Shown: positions 17,798 to 27,274, counted from the stretch's first letter. The stretch is DNA of 64,000 bases from Paenibacillus sp. FSL R5-0490 (GCF_001956215.1 NZ_MRTQ01000003.1:152383-216382), one strand, 5' to 3'. Notes: generated by a model from the letters alone, not told the origin. Translations and numbers: made by a program.

Positions 17798-17826
17798 AAA
17801 GTCCGGAGCAGGCTCCGGACTTTTTC
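17798..17826 (+). terminator. Terminator of sigI-rsgI
   Basis: AAAGTCCGGAGC (17798-17809) and GCTCCGGACTTT (17812-17823) form a 12-bp stem followed by T residues. It also lies just past the convergent spore protein gene and may serve both strands. Confidence 0.85.
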
Positions 17827-17842
17827 CATTTATATGAAGTTG

Positions 17843-18043
17843 TTATTGGTTATTCTGGCCGGACATTTGGGCCTGAGCTTGCTGGACAAGCCGCTTAGTA
17901 ATTTCTCCGCCTACAGATCCGTTAGCCCGGGATACTGTATCAGAGCCTAATTGAACACCAAATTCCTGGGCAATTTCATATTTGACCTGGTCCATGTATT
18001 GTTCAATACCAGGAACTAAAAGCTTATTGCTGCTTCTTGCCAT
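17843..18043 (-). CDS. Alpha/beta-type small acid-soluble spore protein
   Basis: This 66-residue protein coats and protects spore DNA and is later degraded to feed germination. It has the two conserved family blocks: [25 protein letters not shown], which contains the germination protease site around E-F, and [22 protein letters not shown]. The ATG at 18043 (MARSSNK) is preferred to the TTG at 18052 because AAAGGAG lies 9 bases before the ATG and would overlap the other start. It resembles SspD and other SspA/B/C/D paralogues equally, so no symbol is given. Forespore-specific expression is expected. Confidence 0.95.
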   Translation of the reverse strand: MARSSNKLLVPGIEQYMDQVKYEIAQEFGVQLGSDTVSRANGSVGGEITKRLVQQAQAQMSGQNNQ

Positions 18044-18154
18044 TGTATTCAACTCCTTTTTATTGGTCTTACAGAGTTACCATTCCTCTGTATTTGTAGT
18101 ATGAATTAAAAAGGGGTTTTCATAAGTGGTAATATTTCGGCATAAGCATGATGT

Positions 18155-19480
18155 TTATTTTTCAAAGGCAGCCTCTAACAGGATGTCTGCTATGTGAACA
18201 GCTTTAATCTTATGCTGTAAACCTTCCCGTTCAATCCCCAGCTTCATCTGCAGAAGACAGCCTGGATTAGAGGTCACAATCACCGCAGCATTTGCTGACT
18301 TGGCCTGAATCATTTTATGATCAAGTATTTGCATAGACATTTCAGATTCAACAATATTATAGATACCGGCTGAACCGCAGCATCTGTCTGCATCTTTCAT
18401 TTCCCTGAATTCAATGCCCCTGATTGATTTCAGAAGGAAACGAGGTGCTATGGAGGTTTTCATGACATTGCGCAAATGGCAGGAATCCTGATAGGTTAAG
18501 ACCTGCCCCGGAAGCTCAAGGTGAACTTTTTTATGAAATTCAAGTTCATATAGAATCTGGCTGATATCTTTAAGTTTTTCCGAAAACTTTACAGCTCTTT
18601 CGTGCCATTCCCGGTCATCTTTAAGCAGGTGGCCATAGTCGATAAGGAATGCCCCGCATCCTCCTGCATTTGAGATGATATAGTCTGCGTCCAGTTTTTC
18701 AAAAGCTTCTATGTTCCGCTTTGCCAGATCTTTAGCTGTCTGCTTTTCGCCGCTATGACCGTGAAGAGCACCACAGCAAGCTTGATTTTGAGGAATATGA
18801 ATTTCACATCCGGCAAGCTGGAGAAGCTTTATTGTTGCATTATTGGTTTCAAGGAACATCGTGTCCATTAAGCACCCGGTGAAAAAAGCGGCTTTCTTTA
18901 CTGGCTTATCTGCTGGGAAATAGGATGGCCTATTCTTCATTTCTTTTAATTTTGGTGCTTGAGGAAGCACCTTTTCCATTGCACTGAGGTTTTTTGGAAG
19001 CCAATTCAGCATCCCTGTTTTTCTGGCGGCCGATTGCAGGCCTGAACGCTGATAAAAGCCCAAAAGCCCTGCAGCTGCCCTCATTCTGTTCTGATGGGGA
19101 AAAAGCCCGTTAAAGACCAAATTGCGAACTGCCCTTACCGGAAGCGAGTGTTTCTTATTCTGGTTAATAATATCTCTCGCTTCTTCCAGCAAGTGTCCAT
19201 ATTTTACCCCTGAAGGGCATACAGGCTCGCATGCCCGGCAGCCCAGACAAAGATCAAGTGATCTCTCAACATCTTCATCCGGTTCAATCAATCCGTCAGC
19301 AACAGCTTTCATTAATGCAATCCTTCCCCTTGGGGAGTGCGCTTCATTAAAGCCTGACTCTACATAGGTAGGGCATGAAGGGAGACAAAAGCCACATCGC
19401 ATGCAATTCAGGAGCTCATCTTCATCCATTCGCTTCACAAATTCTTCCTGAATGATTGTCTGTTCTTTTAATGTTGTCAT
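18155..19480 (-). CDS. glcF: Glycolate oxidase iron-sulfur subunit GlcF
   Basis: This 441-residue subunit passes electrons from the GlcD flavin to the quinone pool. Two [4Fe-4S] ferredoxin motifs lie at Cys26-x2-Cys-x2-Cys-x3-Cys36 and Cys78-x2-Cys-x2-Cys-x3-Cys88. They are followed by two CCG domains (ACCGALHG...NAGGCGAF and RCCGSAGIYN...NPGCLLQM) that bind a further cluster. Its ATG overlaps the glcD stop (ATGA). It corresponds to YsfD of B. subtilis. The product GlcDF complex oxidises glycolate to glyoxylate; D-lactate is also a possible substrate. Confidence 0.92.
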   Translation of the reverse strand: MTTLKEQTIIQEEFVKRMDEDELLNCMRCGFCLPSCPTYVESGFNEAHSPRGRIALMKAVADGLIEPDEDVERSLDLCLGCRACEPVCPSGVKYGHLLEEARDIINQNKKHSLPVRAVRNLVFNGLFPHQNRMRAAAGLLGFYQRSGLQSAARKTGMLNWLPKNLSAMEKVLPQAPKLKEMKNRPSYFPADKPVKKAAFFTGCLMDTMFLETNNATIKLLQLAGCEIHIPQNQACCGALHGHSGEKQTAKDLAKRNIEAFEKLDADYIISNAGGCGAFLIDYGHLLKDDREWHERAVKFSEKLKDISQILYELEFHKKVHLELPGQVLTYQDSCHLRNVMKTSIAPRFLLKSIRGIEFREMKDADRCCGSAGIYNIVESEMSMQILDHKMIQAKSANAAVIVTSNPGCLLQMKLGIEREGLQHKIKAVHIADILLEAAFEK

Positions 19481-20889
19481 TGTGTAACCACCACACGTTT
19501 TCTATTGTCCTTGGCAAAAATTTTGCCGGGATTAAGAATATTATTGGGGTCTAAGCCTGTCTTTACAGCCTTCATGGCATCAATCCCTGCCTGGCCCAGT
19601 TTCAGTTCAAGATAAGGAGCTTTCATGACTCCTACTCCATGTTCTCCTGTTATAGTTCCTCCGAGTTCGATCGCCTTGATAAAAATCTCTTCGAAAGCTT
19701 TTTCAACCCGTTCCATTTCATTATTATCCCGGGCATCTGCAGGGCATGTCGGATGAAGGTTTCCATCCCCGGCATGGCCAAAAGTACAGATGGAGAGTCC
19801 GTATTTTTTGGAAATTTCGTTTATGGCTTTTACCATATTGGCAATTTCAGATCTTGGCACTGTAGCATCTTCAAGAATGGTTGTCGGCTTTAGGCGTGCA
19901 AGCGCAGATAAGGCGGCACGCCTTGCTGTCCTTAAGGCTTCGGCTTCTTCTTCGGATTTTGCAAGCTGTACCGATACAGCTCCTTGCTTTTGGCAGATTT
20001 CAGCCATTTTTTGCATATCCTTTTCCACAACGTCAACCGGCCCATCCTGTTCGATAAGAAGCACAGCTTTAACATCAGTCGGCAAACCGATTTGTGCAAA
20101 ATCCTCTACTGCTTTTAGTGTTGGCTGATCTAAAAATTCAAGCGTGGCCGGAATGATTTTGTCAGCGATGATCTTTGAGACGGATTTCGCAGCTTGTTCC
20201 AGATCCTGAAAGAGAGCAAGCATGGTCTTTTTTGCTTCAGGAAGCGGGATTAACTTTAATGTGGCTTCCGTGATTATCCCTAAAGTTCCTTCAGATCCAA
20301 CCAGCAGCCTGGTAAAGTCATATCCTGCCACGTCCTTTGCAAGCTTGCCTCCCGTTCTGATAATATCTCCGTTCGCAAGTACAGCTTCCAGCCCCATCAC
20401 ATAGTCCCTTGTAACACCATATTTTAATCCGCGCAGTCCGCCTGAATTTTCATTGATGTTTCCGCCGATTGTGCTTATTTTCATTGAACTTGGATCAGGG
20501 GGATAAAATAGCCCTTTTGCTTCAACCTGATTAATCATATCAAGTGTGATAACACCCGGCTGTACTGTAGCTGTCAGGTTTTCTTCATCGATTTCAATAA
20601 TTTTATTCATATGCTTAAACAGGAGAACAATTCCGCCTTCTGTAGGACAGGTGCCTGCACATAAATTGGTGCCTGATCCTCTTGGTACGATTGGAATTCC
20701 TCTGCTGCTGCAAATTTTAAGGATTTGGGAAATTTCCTGAGCATTTCGGGGACTGATCACCGCATCTGGCATCGATTGGAAATTGGGAGTGGCATCATAA
20801 GAATAAACGAGGCGCCCGGCTTTTGAGTCATCATAATTTTCTGCGCCAACAATATCGATAAATTTTTCCTTTATTTGTACGTCAACCAA
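19477..20889 (-). CDS. glcD: Glycolate oxidase FAD subunit GlcD
   Basis: This 470-residue flavoprotein oxidises 2-hydroxy acids. The FAD-binding type 4 (PCMH) domain includes PRGSGTNLCAGTC (69-81) and the segment GGNINENSGGLRGLKYGVTRDYVMG. The C-terminal oxidase domain ends with TGEHGVGVMKAPYL and DPNNILNPGKIF, typical of GlcD and D-lactate dehydrogenases. The start is a TTG at 20889, 7 bases after AAAGGAGAGG. It is the first gene of glcDF, corresponding to YsfC. A terminator after the upstream regulator gene implies its own promoter in 20890-20935. Confidence 0.92.
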   Translation of the reverse strand: MVDVQIKEKFIDIVGAENYDDSKAGRLVYSYDATPNFQSMPDAVISPRNAQEISQILKICSSRGIPIVPRGSGTNLCAGTCPTEGGIVLLFKHMNKIIEIDEENLTATVQPGVITLDMINQVEAKGLFYPPDPSSMKISTIGGNINENSGGLRGLKYGVTRDYVMGLEAVLANGDIIRTGGKLAKDVAGYDFTRLLVGSEGTLGIITEATLKLIPLPEAKKTMLALFQDLEQAAKSVSKIIADKIIPATLEFLDQPTLKAVEDFAQIGLPTDVKAVLLIEQDGPVDVVEKDMQKMAEICQKQGAVSVQLAKSEEEAEALRTARRAALSALARLKPTTILEDATVPRSEIANMVKAINEISKKYGLSICTFGHAGDGNLHPTCPADARDNNEMERVEKAFEEIFIKAIELGGTITGEHGVGVMKAPYLELKLGQAGIDAMKAVKTGLDPNNILNPGKIFAKDNRKRVVVTQ

Positions 20890-20935
20890 ATAGATCCTCT
20901 CCTTTAATAATAGGCTGGCAATATCTATTCTTTAA

Positions 20936-20965
20936 GTATAAAAAAAGCAGGGAACCCCTGCTATG
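20936..20965 (-). terminator. Terminator after the CdaR-type regulator gene
   Basis: On the minus strand AGCAGGGG and CCCTGCT form a compact stem followed by seven T residues. It separates the regulator transcript from glcDF. Confidence 0.8.
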
Positions 20966-20993
20966 GATAATTATACAAATATTAAGGTGTGTT

Positions 20994-22112
20994 TTAAATA
21001 TTTTTTGTACCTTCCTCCAAAAGCTTTACAGCTATGAATAATTTCATTAAATCATTCAAATTTGAGGGATACAGTCCTGAAAGCTCTGATATTTTCTTTA
21101 GTCTGTAATGAAGGGTGTTAATATGTATATGCAGGGCCTCAGCAGTATTTTTCAAAGAGTGATTTTGCCTGAACAGCTCCTTAAGAGTAACCATAAGATC
21201 CTCTTCATACATAAATGTGCCGATGGTTCTTTCTATAAAGTCCTTCTTAGTTTCCGGAGAAAGGTCATCAAATATCATTTCTATGGTCAAATCCTGATCA
21301 AAAATGATGGTGCCCCGGTCTTTTGCGATTTTTAAAGCTCGTTCTGCCTGCATAAATGATTCGGACAGACTGAAGGGAGGCAATGGTTTTCCGGTGCCGA
21401 TACTTACTTTGGCAGCAAGCAGGTTTTCCAGAAAACGATGGAAGCGTGTGATCTTTTCCCTTATGCTGCGATCTTTTTCTGCTGAAGAAACCCCTGCTAA
21501 AAGGACAATTCGATCATTGCCCCAGCGAATCAGAATATCATTGGGCCCTGCTTCCTTCCAGGATAAAATTCTATTCCAAAGATCACGATGAAGCAATTGG
21601 CTAGTTTGCCTGAATTCAGCGATAGATGCCTGTCTGTCCACTGAGAGGTTTATTTTCAGCAGATGAGCCCGTTCTTTGAATGCGGGATCCCACTCCTTAG
21701 TCTGCAGCCAGTCAAACATAAAACCTTCCATTGCGCGGGCCTGCCAATCGAGCTGCTCTGCAAAGTAACTTTCGCTGATAAACAACTCTGTCAATTTGCG
21801 GATGATTTCTGCGAAAGGGGAAATTTCATCGGGATTTCCGGTAATGCCGATAACGCCAACAGTTTCCCCTTTGAAAAAGATCGGCAGGTTAATACCCGCT
21901 TTTACACCCTGAAGGCGTGATTGATCCTTCCTTGTAATAATCAGCTTTTCTTTATGTTTTATAGTAAGCAATGCTCCTTCATGAAAATTGCCTATTCTGC
22001 CGGCGTCTGTGCTTGCAATGATCACTCCGCACGTATTGGCAACTATGATATCTTCCTGAAGAAACTGACGGACTTCAGCTATGATTTTTTCAGCCAGATC
22101 AGGCAGCAGCAT
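20994..22112 (-). CDS. ysfB: CdaR/PucR-type transcriptional regulator of glycolate oxidation (YsfB-like)
   Basis: This 372-residue regulator has an N-terminal sugar-diacid recognition domain (MLLPDLAEKIIAEVRQFL...GVIIASTDAGRIGNFHEGA). A central GGDEF-like degenerate domain follows, and a C-terminal PucR helix-turn-helix (HSLKNTAEALHIHINTLHYRLKKISELSGL). CdaR proteins sense small hydroxy acids such as glycerate. The ATG at 22112 follows AAAGGGAG; the longer reading frame upstream lacks a ribosome binding site. Its place just upstream of glcDF matches ysfB-ysfC-ysfD, so activation of glcDF is likely. It is divergent from ktrD. Confidence 0.88.
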   Translation of the reverse strand: MLLPDLAEKIIAEVRQFLQEDIIVANTCGVIIASTDAGRIGNFHEGALLTIKHKEKLIITRKDQSRLQGVKAGINLPIFFKGETVGVIGITGNPDEISPFAEIIRKLTELFISESYFAEQLDWQARAMEGFMFDWLQTKEWDPAFKERAHLLKINLSVDRQASIAEFRQTSQLLHRDLWNRILSWKEAGPNDILIRWGNDRIVLLAGVSSAEKDRSIREKITRFHRFLENLLAAKVSIGTGKPLPPFSLSESFMQAERALKIAKDRGTIIFDQDLTIEMIFDDLSPETKKDFIERTIGTFMYEEDLMVTLKELFRQNHSLKNTAEALHIHINTLHYRLKKISELSGLYPSNLNDLMKLFIAVKLLEEGTKNI

Positions 22113-22249
22113 ATCAAATCTCCCTTTGGTTTTTGATTTTATTATATATAAATAAAAAACTTCCTGCGAATTTTCTAATATCCCTTTTAAAAACCGGGTA
22201 TATTCATTATGATAAGGGTTAGAAAAATTTTGAAGGGGACAGGTATGAT

Positions 22250-23614
22250 ATGTGGAAAGACGTAAGAAGCTGGCTGGATAAACTAACACCTGCCCAAGTA
22301 ATATCCGGATATTATTTATTGGCAGTATCTGTATCGGTACTTTTATTAAGAATACCGGCTGTACATAAGCCGGGAGTGGAGGTTGCATTTATTGATACGG
22401 TTTTCACTGCTGTAAGTGCAGTCAGTGTTACCGGTCTGACAGTGGTGAATATATCAGAAACTTATAGTGTTTTTGGTTATTTTGTCATCATGTTCATACT
22501 TCAGTTTGGCGGAATAGGGATCATGGCCCTGGGCACATTCTTTTGGCTCCTGCTTGGCCGCAAGATTGGATTAAGAGGACGCCGCCTCATCATGGTCGAT
22601 CATAATCAATATGCCTTGTCAGGCCTTGTCAATTTAGTGAAAGAAATCATTAAAATAATATTGGTAATTGAAACGCTTGGTGCGCTCATATTGGGTTTTC
22701 ATTTTCTAAAATATTACCCTGCATGGGATGATGCATTTCTGCATGCGCTGTTTGCCTCTGTCAGTGCAACAACCAACGGAGGCATGGATATAACAGGAGC
22801 CTCTCTTAAACCTTATGCCGGCGATTATTTCGTGCAGCTGATCAATATTATTCTGATTACGTTGGGAGCTATAGGTTTTCCTGTTCTTATCGAATTAAAG
22901 CAATTTTTATTTCGGAATAAATGGGACCAGGAGCCCTCTTTTCGATTCTCCTTATTTTCAAAATTGACGACTGTTACGTATGCAGCTCTTCTTGTGTTTG
23001 GAACACTTATTTTGCTCATCATGGAATTTAATCAATATTTTAAAGGCATGACCTGGCATGAAAGCTTCTTTTATGCATTCTTCCAATCCGCTACCACCCG
23101 GAGCGGCGGTCTTTCAACCATGGATGTTAACGAGTTTACAATGCCTACACTCGTCATAATGAGCATTTTAATGTTCATCGGGGCGTCACCCAGTTCTGTC
23201 GGCGGGGGCATCAGGACGACGACCTTTGCTGTAAATATACTTTTTATTTATCACTTTGCAAAAGGAAACCGGGATATAAAAATATTTAAAAGAGAAATTC
23301 ATGAAGATGATATTCTGAAGTCTCTTGCCATCACACTGCTTGCTATTGGAATGTGTTTTTTCTCTGTAGTCATACTAAGCATTACAGAAAAGCAGATGGA
23401 GCTTATTGAAATTATTTTCGAAGTCTGTTCAGCTTTTGGTACTACGGGCCTTTCGTTAGGAATAACACCTGAATTGTCAATTGTTGGAAAGTGCATCATA
23501 ATGGCCTTAATGTTTATTGGAAGAATTGGATTAACCTCTTTCTTATTTATTATAGGCGGAAAAGAAAAACAGCCAAATTACCATTATCCAAAAGAGCGGG
23601 TTATTATTGGCTAA
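22250..23614 (+). CDS. ktrD: Ktr-type potassium uptake channel subunit (KtrD-like)
   Basis: This 454-residue membrane protein carries four M1-P-M2 repeats of the Trk/Ktr superfamily. The four selectivity-filter loops are visible as SVTGLTV, TTNGGMD, TRSGGLS and GTTGLSL. The third membrane repeat region includes the intramembrane gate GASPSSVGGGIRTTT. It moves K+ with a cytoplasmic RCK partner (KtrC), which is not encoded here; KtrD of B. subtilis is also unlinked to its partner. AAGGGGACAG precedes the ATG. It is divergent from the ysfB-like regulator. Confidence 0.92.
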   Translation: MWKDVRSWLDKLTPAQVISGYYLLAVSVSVLLLRIPAVHKPGVEVAFIDTVFTAVSAVSVTGLTVVNISETYSVFGYFVIMFILQFGGIGIMALGTFFWLLLGRKIGLRGRRLIMVDHNQYALSGLVNLVKEIIKIILVIETLGALILGFHFLKYYPAWDDAFLHALFASVSATTNGGMDITGASLKPYAGDYFVQLINIILITLGAIGFPVLIELKQFLFRNKWDQEPSFRFSLFSKLTTVTYAALLVFGTLILLIMEFNQYFKGMTWHESFFYAFFQSATTRSGGLSTMDVNEFTMPTLVIMSILMFIGASPSSVGGGIRTTTFAVNILFIYHFAKGNRDIKIFKREIHEDDILKSLAITLLAIGMCFFSVVILSITEKQMELIEIIFEVCSAFGTTGLSLGITPELSIVGKCIIMALMFIGRIGLTSFLFIIGGKEKQPNYHYPKERVIIG

Positions 23615-23616
23615 AA

Positions 23617-23645
23617 AAAGCAGCCCGGAATATTTTTCCGGACTA
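23617..23645 (-). terminator. Terminator of the DUF3905-like gene
   Basis: On the minus strand GTCCGGAA and TTCCGGGC pair around AAATA and are followed by TGCTTTTTTT. The plus strand lacks an equal T run, so ktrD may also read through. Confidence 0.65.
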
Positions 23646-23702
23646 CTTTTAATTTCTGCAGTTAGAACGCTCAGTTCTTTCGAGGCAAAGCGATTCCCTA
23701 TT

Positions 23703-24050
23703 TCAATCTGTTCCGCGGCTGACATCCTTAGTCGGATGCATAAAAGGGTATGCTTGAGGCGGTTTTTTGCTTTCAAGGAGTTCTTTGTTTTCTGTTGTAT
23801 TCCAGCCGATATCATTTGTAGGATGAATCCATTCGTCTCCAGCCATAACTGCAGGATCTGTTTCATCACTCCAGTTTTCCAGCGGTGAACTGTTTGAGGA
23901 ATAATGACTGTCCCCGATAGTTACGCCAAAAGAGTTCTTGAAAGGAGGCTGAAGCTTCATGCCTGTGTCCTTGAAGCTCGGAGCTTCAATTTGATGTGGA
24001 AGTGTCTCGTCAATGCCAATGCTTTTATTTAACTTCTTCTCATTTGTCAT
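23703..24050 (-). CDS. Conserved Bacillus protein, DUF3905-like
   Basis: This 115-residue soluble protein begins MTNEKKLNKSIGIDE and has well-ordered tryptophan and proline motifs (LPHQIEAPSFKDTGMKLQPPF, GDEWIHPTNDIGWNT, AYPFMHPTKDVSRGTD). The repeated H-P-T-(N/K)-D motif suggests two short similar modules. It resembles the small family catalogued as DUF3905, from memory and unverified. No signal peptide or membrane helix is seen. The ATG at 24050 is used because the upstream extension has no ribosome binding site. Function unknown; such proteins are mostly restricted to spore-formers. Confidence 0.7.
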   Translation of the reverse strand: MTNEKKLNKSIGIDETLPHQIEAPSFKDTGMKLQPPFKNSFGVTIGDSHYSSNSSPLENWSDETDPAVMAGDEWIHPTNDIGWNTTENKELLESKKPPQAYPFMHPTKDVSRGTD

Positions 24051-24219
24051 AAGCGGCTCATTCCTTTTTACTCTATTTTTTGTACTGGAGAAAAATTTAT
24101 GAATGCAAAATAAGGAAGGCACAGTGAGGAATGAAACCGATTATTTTACTAAAAATAAACCTGTGTTAAAGCTGAAGATATAATTTAACACGAAGAAATT
24201 TTCTCAGGAGGAGATTGGG

Positions 24220-24381
24220 ATGGCAAAACGAAAAGCTGAGTATAATGCTGTTGAAAAATACAGCAAGACGCCTAAGAAGAACCTTCAGGAATCGGAGTTT
24301 TCGGCAGAATTCAGCCAGGGAGAAAATCCCATGAAAATGGCTAACCGCAACTCCAAACATGGGAGAGAGGGAAGAGCCTAG
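24220..24381 (+). CDS. Small basic protein, unknown, first of an overlapping pair
   Basis: A 53-residue reading frame starts MAKRKAEYNAVEKYSKTPKK and ends NSKHGREGRA. A near-ideal ribosome binding site, TCAGGAGGAGATTGGG, lies just before the ATG. The protein is hydrophilic, basic and lysine/asparagine-rich, like many minor small acid-soluble spore proteins, but it matches none of the SASP families I can recall. Its TAG stop shares a base with the GTG start of the next small gene, so the two are translated as a unit and end at one strong terminator. Confidence 0.7.
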   Translation: MAKRKAEYNAVEKYSKTPKKNLQESEFSAEFSQGENPMKMANRNSKHGREGRA

Positions 24382-24536
24382 TGGATCAAAATAAACCACG
24401 GAAAACAAGCCGGCAGAATGGCTCTGCCAACGTAGAATTCGGCATGGAGTTTGGGGATATAAATGCCGGGAAATTTTACGAGCTGCCCTTTATGAACCGT
24501 GATAAAGATAAAAAGAAAGATCGGGATAAATGCTAA
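24381..24536 (+). CDS. Small charged protein, unknown, second of an overlapping pair
   Basis: A 51-residue reading frame begins with GTG (MDQNKPRKTSRQNGSANVEF) and ends with the charged run KDKKKDRDKC. It contains a hydrophobic-aromatic middle, FGMEFGDINAGKFYELPF, and its only cysteine is the last residue. The start overlaps the previous stop by one base and GAGAGAGGGAAG lies just upstream. The first gene has a similar -EF(S/G)xEFxxGxN- stretch (SEFSAEFSQGENP versus VEFGMEFGDINAG), which suggests the two proteins are related or bind the same partner. Confidence 0.65.
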   Translation: MDQNKPRKTSRQNGSANVEFGMEFGDINAGKFYELPFMNRDKDKKKDRDKC

Positions 24537-24568
24537 AAAACCGGCAGTTTTTTTCTGCCGGTTTTTTC
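24537..24568 (+). terminator. Bidirectional terminator
   Basis: AAAACCGGCAG and CTGCCGGTTTT form an 11-bp stem (24537-24565) with T runs on both strands. It ends the small-gene pair and the convergent radical SAM gene. Confidence 0.9.
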
Positions 24569-24569
24569 A

Positions 24570-26315
24570 TTATAGTAAAGGACCCGAAAAGATAGAGACT
24601 GTTTCAGAGCTTGAATCGAAATAGGCAAGAAGAACAGAGTGTTTCTTTTCAATTAATCCCTCATTAATATACTTTTCGATATCAAAGGATAACCTTTCAC
24701 TTAAGGTATGTTTGTATATTTCTTTTTCATTCAGCTGGAGATTTAAGAAGCTTTCTCCCAGCTGGTTTGGGTTTTCGAGCAGAGACTGGTAAAGTTTTGA
24801 CCTTTCGGATTTTTCAAAGCTTGGCTGCCACCATGGCTTTCTGGGCTTATATTTTTGTTTTGAAATATAGTCAAACTTCATTAGTCCTTCAGCTATATCC
24901 AGATCAGCAATTTCTTTTGTTTGAAGAAATTCAAAAAGGCGTTTGAATAAATCCTCAAGCTGATGCCCAATTCGGGACCAGCCTTTTTGCTCCCAATAGC
25001 TGCCGAATTCCTGGAAGAAATCGAAAGGAGTCGGAAATACTTTTGTAACCAAATATTCAACAGTTGCATCCATTCTATGGTCATTCCAATATTTCTCTAA
25101 CACATCTTCGACCTGTTTTATGCGAATGATGTCATCGAAGGATAAAACATTATTTCCTAATATTTCATATGGTGAGTGGTCCATATAAATATATTGATGA
25201 TCTTCTGCCCTTAAGCGAAGACCGGTGCCTCTCAGCATTTTTAAGAAGCCGAGCTGGAGCTCTTCCGGCCGCATGGCAAATACATCATTAAATGTTTTTT
25301 TGAATGAATCATAATCTTCCTCAGGCAGGCCGGCAATTAAGTCGAGATGCTGATCGATTTTTCCTCCATCCTTTACCATTGTGACTGTTCGGCAAAGCTT
25401 GTCAAAATTCTGCTTCCTCATGACCAATTCATTTGTATAGTCGTTTGTCGACTGTACGCCAATTTCAAATCGGAATAATCCTCGTGGTGCTTCCTTATTC
25501 AGAAATTCAATGACCTCAGGTCTCATGATATCTGCGGTGATCTCAAATTGAAAGACAGTTCCCGGGAGATGCTCATCGATCAAAAATTGGAACATTTCCA
25601 AGGCATAACTGCGGCTAATGTTGAATGTGCGGTCCACAAATTTTAGAGTTTTTGCACCATTCTTCATTAAATATCGGATATCGTCCTTAATTTTTTCCCT
25701 GTCAAAGTAACGCACACCTACTTCAATAGAGGAAAGGCAAAACTGGCAGCTGAATGGGCATCCCCGGCTGGTTTCTATATAAGTGACACGTTTAGAAAGG
25801 TGGGGAATATCTTCTTCAAACCGGAACGGTGAAGGAAGATCGCGCAAGTCCAGCTTATTGCGCTGTGGATTAATGCGAACCTGGCCGTTTTCCCTGAAAG
25901 CAAGACCATGCACATTTTCCATATTCATGGTGCTGTTCAGCTCCGTCAGCAGCTGTTTGAAGGTTTCCTCACCTTCTCCGATCACAATGTAATCAAATTC
26001 TTGTACATTGTTCATCCAATCTGCAACATCATATGTCACTTCAGGTCCTCCGACTACAATGTGAATGGAGGCGTCAATCTTTTTAATCATCTTAATGACT
26101 TTAATGGTTTCCTCGATATTCCATATATAACAGCTGAATCCGATCACATCAGGCTTTTTGCGGACCAGATCTGTAACGATATTCATTACCGGATCTTTAA
26201 TTGTATATTCGGCTAATTCCACATCGAAATCAGGCTGAGCGTATGCCTTTAGATAGCGGATCGCAATATTTGTATGAATATATTTAGCATTAAGCGTACT
26301 GGCAATAACTTTCAT
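24570..26315 (-). CDS. B12-binding radical SAM protein
   Basis: This 581-residue protein has an N-terminal cobalamin-binding Rossmann domain (about 1-130; GFSCYIWNIEET, VVGGPEVTYD, YIVIGEGEETFKQLL). A radical SAM core follows, with the cluster motif Cys186-x3-Cys190-x2-Cys193 in SRGCPFSCQFCLSS. A C-terminal DUF4080-like domain of about 200 residues completes it. The cobalamin domain lacks the D-x-H-x-x-G motif, which is common in this subgroup. The reaction is unknown; class B radical SAM enzymes often methylate or rearrange unactivated carbons. It is monocistronic and divergent from lutABC. Confidence 0.88.
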   Translation of the reverse strand: MKVIASTLNAKYIHTNIAIRYLKAYAQPDFDVELAEYTIKDPVMNIVTDLVRKKPDVIGFSCYIWNIEETIKVIKMIKKIDASIHIVVGGPEVTYDVADWMNNVQEFDYIVIGEGEETFKQLLTELNSTMNMENVHGLAFRENGQVRINPQRNKLDLRDLPSPFRFEEDIPHLSKRVTYIETSRGCPFSCQFCLSSIEVGVRYFDREKIKDDIRYLMKNGAKTLKFVDRTFNISRSYALEMFQFLIDEHLPGTVFQFEITADIMRPEVIEFLNKEAPRGLFRFEIGVQSTNDYTNELVMRKQNFDKLCRTVTMVKDGGKIDQHLDLIAGLPEEDYDSFKKTFNDVFAMRPEELQLGFLKMLRGTGLRLRAEDHQYIYMDHSPYEILGNNVLSFDDIIRIKQVEDVLEKYWNDHRMDATVEYLVTKVFPTPFDFFQEFGSYWEQKGWSRIGHQLEDLFKRLFEFLQTKEIADLDIAEGLMKFDYISKQKYKPRKPWWQPSFEKSERSKLYQSLLENPNQLGESFLNLQLNEKEIYKHTLSERLSFDIEKYINEGLIEKKHSVLLAYFDSSSETVSIFSGPLL

Positions 26316-26519
26316 TTATTTCTGAACTCCCTTTTTAGCAACTTAAACATCATATAATTGTATCATATTTTTGACTGAAAAAAAGGAAGTAAAACATTGA
26401 CATATGTATTGGAAGATAAACTGTACATATTATTATAATATTTATAAAAATACAACAATTTGTATTAAAACTATAGTAAGATAGTAGAAAATAAAATATT
26501 TAGCTGGGAGAGGGAATGA

Positions 26520-27236
26520 ATGAAGGTAAGTCTTTTTGCAACATGTCTGGTAGATATGTTTCAGGGAAATGCAGGCAAAGCAGCTGTTGAACTGCTGGAG
26601 CGGCTTGGGTGTGAAATAGATTTTCCGGAATCACAGGTCTGCTGCGGCCAGCCTGCCTACAACAGCGGATATGTGAAGGAATCGAAGGAAGCCATGAAAA
26701 GGATGATCACGGCATTTGAACATGCAGAATACGTTGTTTCCCCTTCCGGATCCTGCGCCTATATGTTTCATGAGTATCCGCATGTTTTTAAGGGAGACTC
26801 TGTGTGGGAGCCCAAGGCAAAAAAGCTTGCCGAAAAAACATACGAACTTACTCAATTTATCGTTGAAGTTCTCAATGTGGACGATGTCGGGGCAAAGTTA
26901 AATGGGAAGGCCACCTATCATACATCCTGCCATATGACCAGGCTTCTTGGAGTAAAAGAAGCGCCAATGAGATTATTAAGAAATGTGAAGGGCCTGGAAT
27001 TCGAAGAGCTTCCCGGTAAAGAGCAATGCTGCGGTTTTGGCGGAACATTCTCCGTGAAAATGGCTCAAATATCGGAACAAATGGTAGATGAGAAGGTTGG
27101 GCATATAGAGGAGACTGAAGCGGAAATCCTCATTGGAGCTGACGCAGGATGCCTGATGAATATTGGAGGCAGGATCGGAAGGCAGGGAAAGCCAATAAGG
27201 GTTATGCATATTGCCGAAGTGTTGAATTGCCGATGA
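26520..27236 (+). CDS. lutA: L-lactate utilization protein LutA
   Basis: This 238-residue Fe-S protein belongs to the three-part LutABC complex that oxidises L-lactate to pyruvate. Two CCG domains are present: CLVDMF...[12 protein letters not shown]...SGSCAYMF, and [11 protein letters not shown]...[13 protein letters not shown]...[10 protein letters not shown]. It corresponds in length and motif order to B. subtilis LutA (YvfV). The ATG at 26520 follows GGGAGAGGG. It is the first gene of a three-gene operon. No LutR-type operator was recognised by eye in the 200-base AT-rich upstream region. Confidence 0.95.
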   Translation: MKVSLFATCLVDMFQGNAGKAAVELLERLGCEIDFPESQVCCGQPAYNSGYVKESKEAMKRMITAFEHAEYVVSPSGSCAYMFHEYPHVFKGDSVWEPKAKKLAEKTYELTQFIVEVLNVDDVGAKLNGKATYHTSCHMTRLLGVKEAPMRLLRNVKGLEFEELPGKEQCCGFGGTFSVKMAQISEQMVDEKVGHIEETEAEILIGADAGCLMNIGGRIGRQGKPIRVMHIAEVLNCR

Positions 27237-27274
27237 GTCATTAATGGACATGCTTTGTTACAGGAGGAATAGTT

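Noticed and set aside
26397..26430. TTGACA upstream of lutABC as a promoter
   Set aside because: No acceptable -10 hexamer lies at 16-18 bases, so only the -35-like element is visible.
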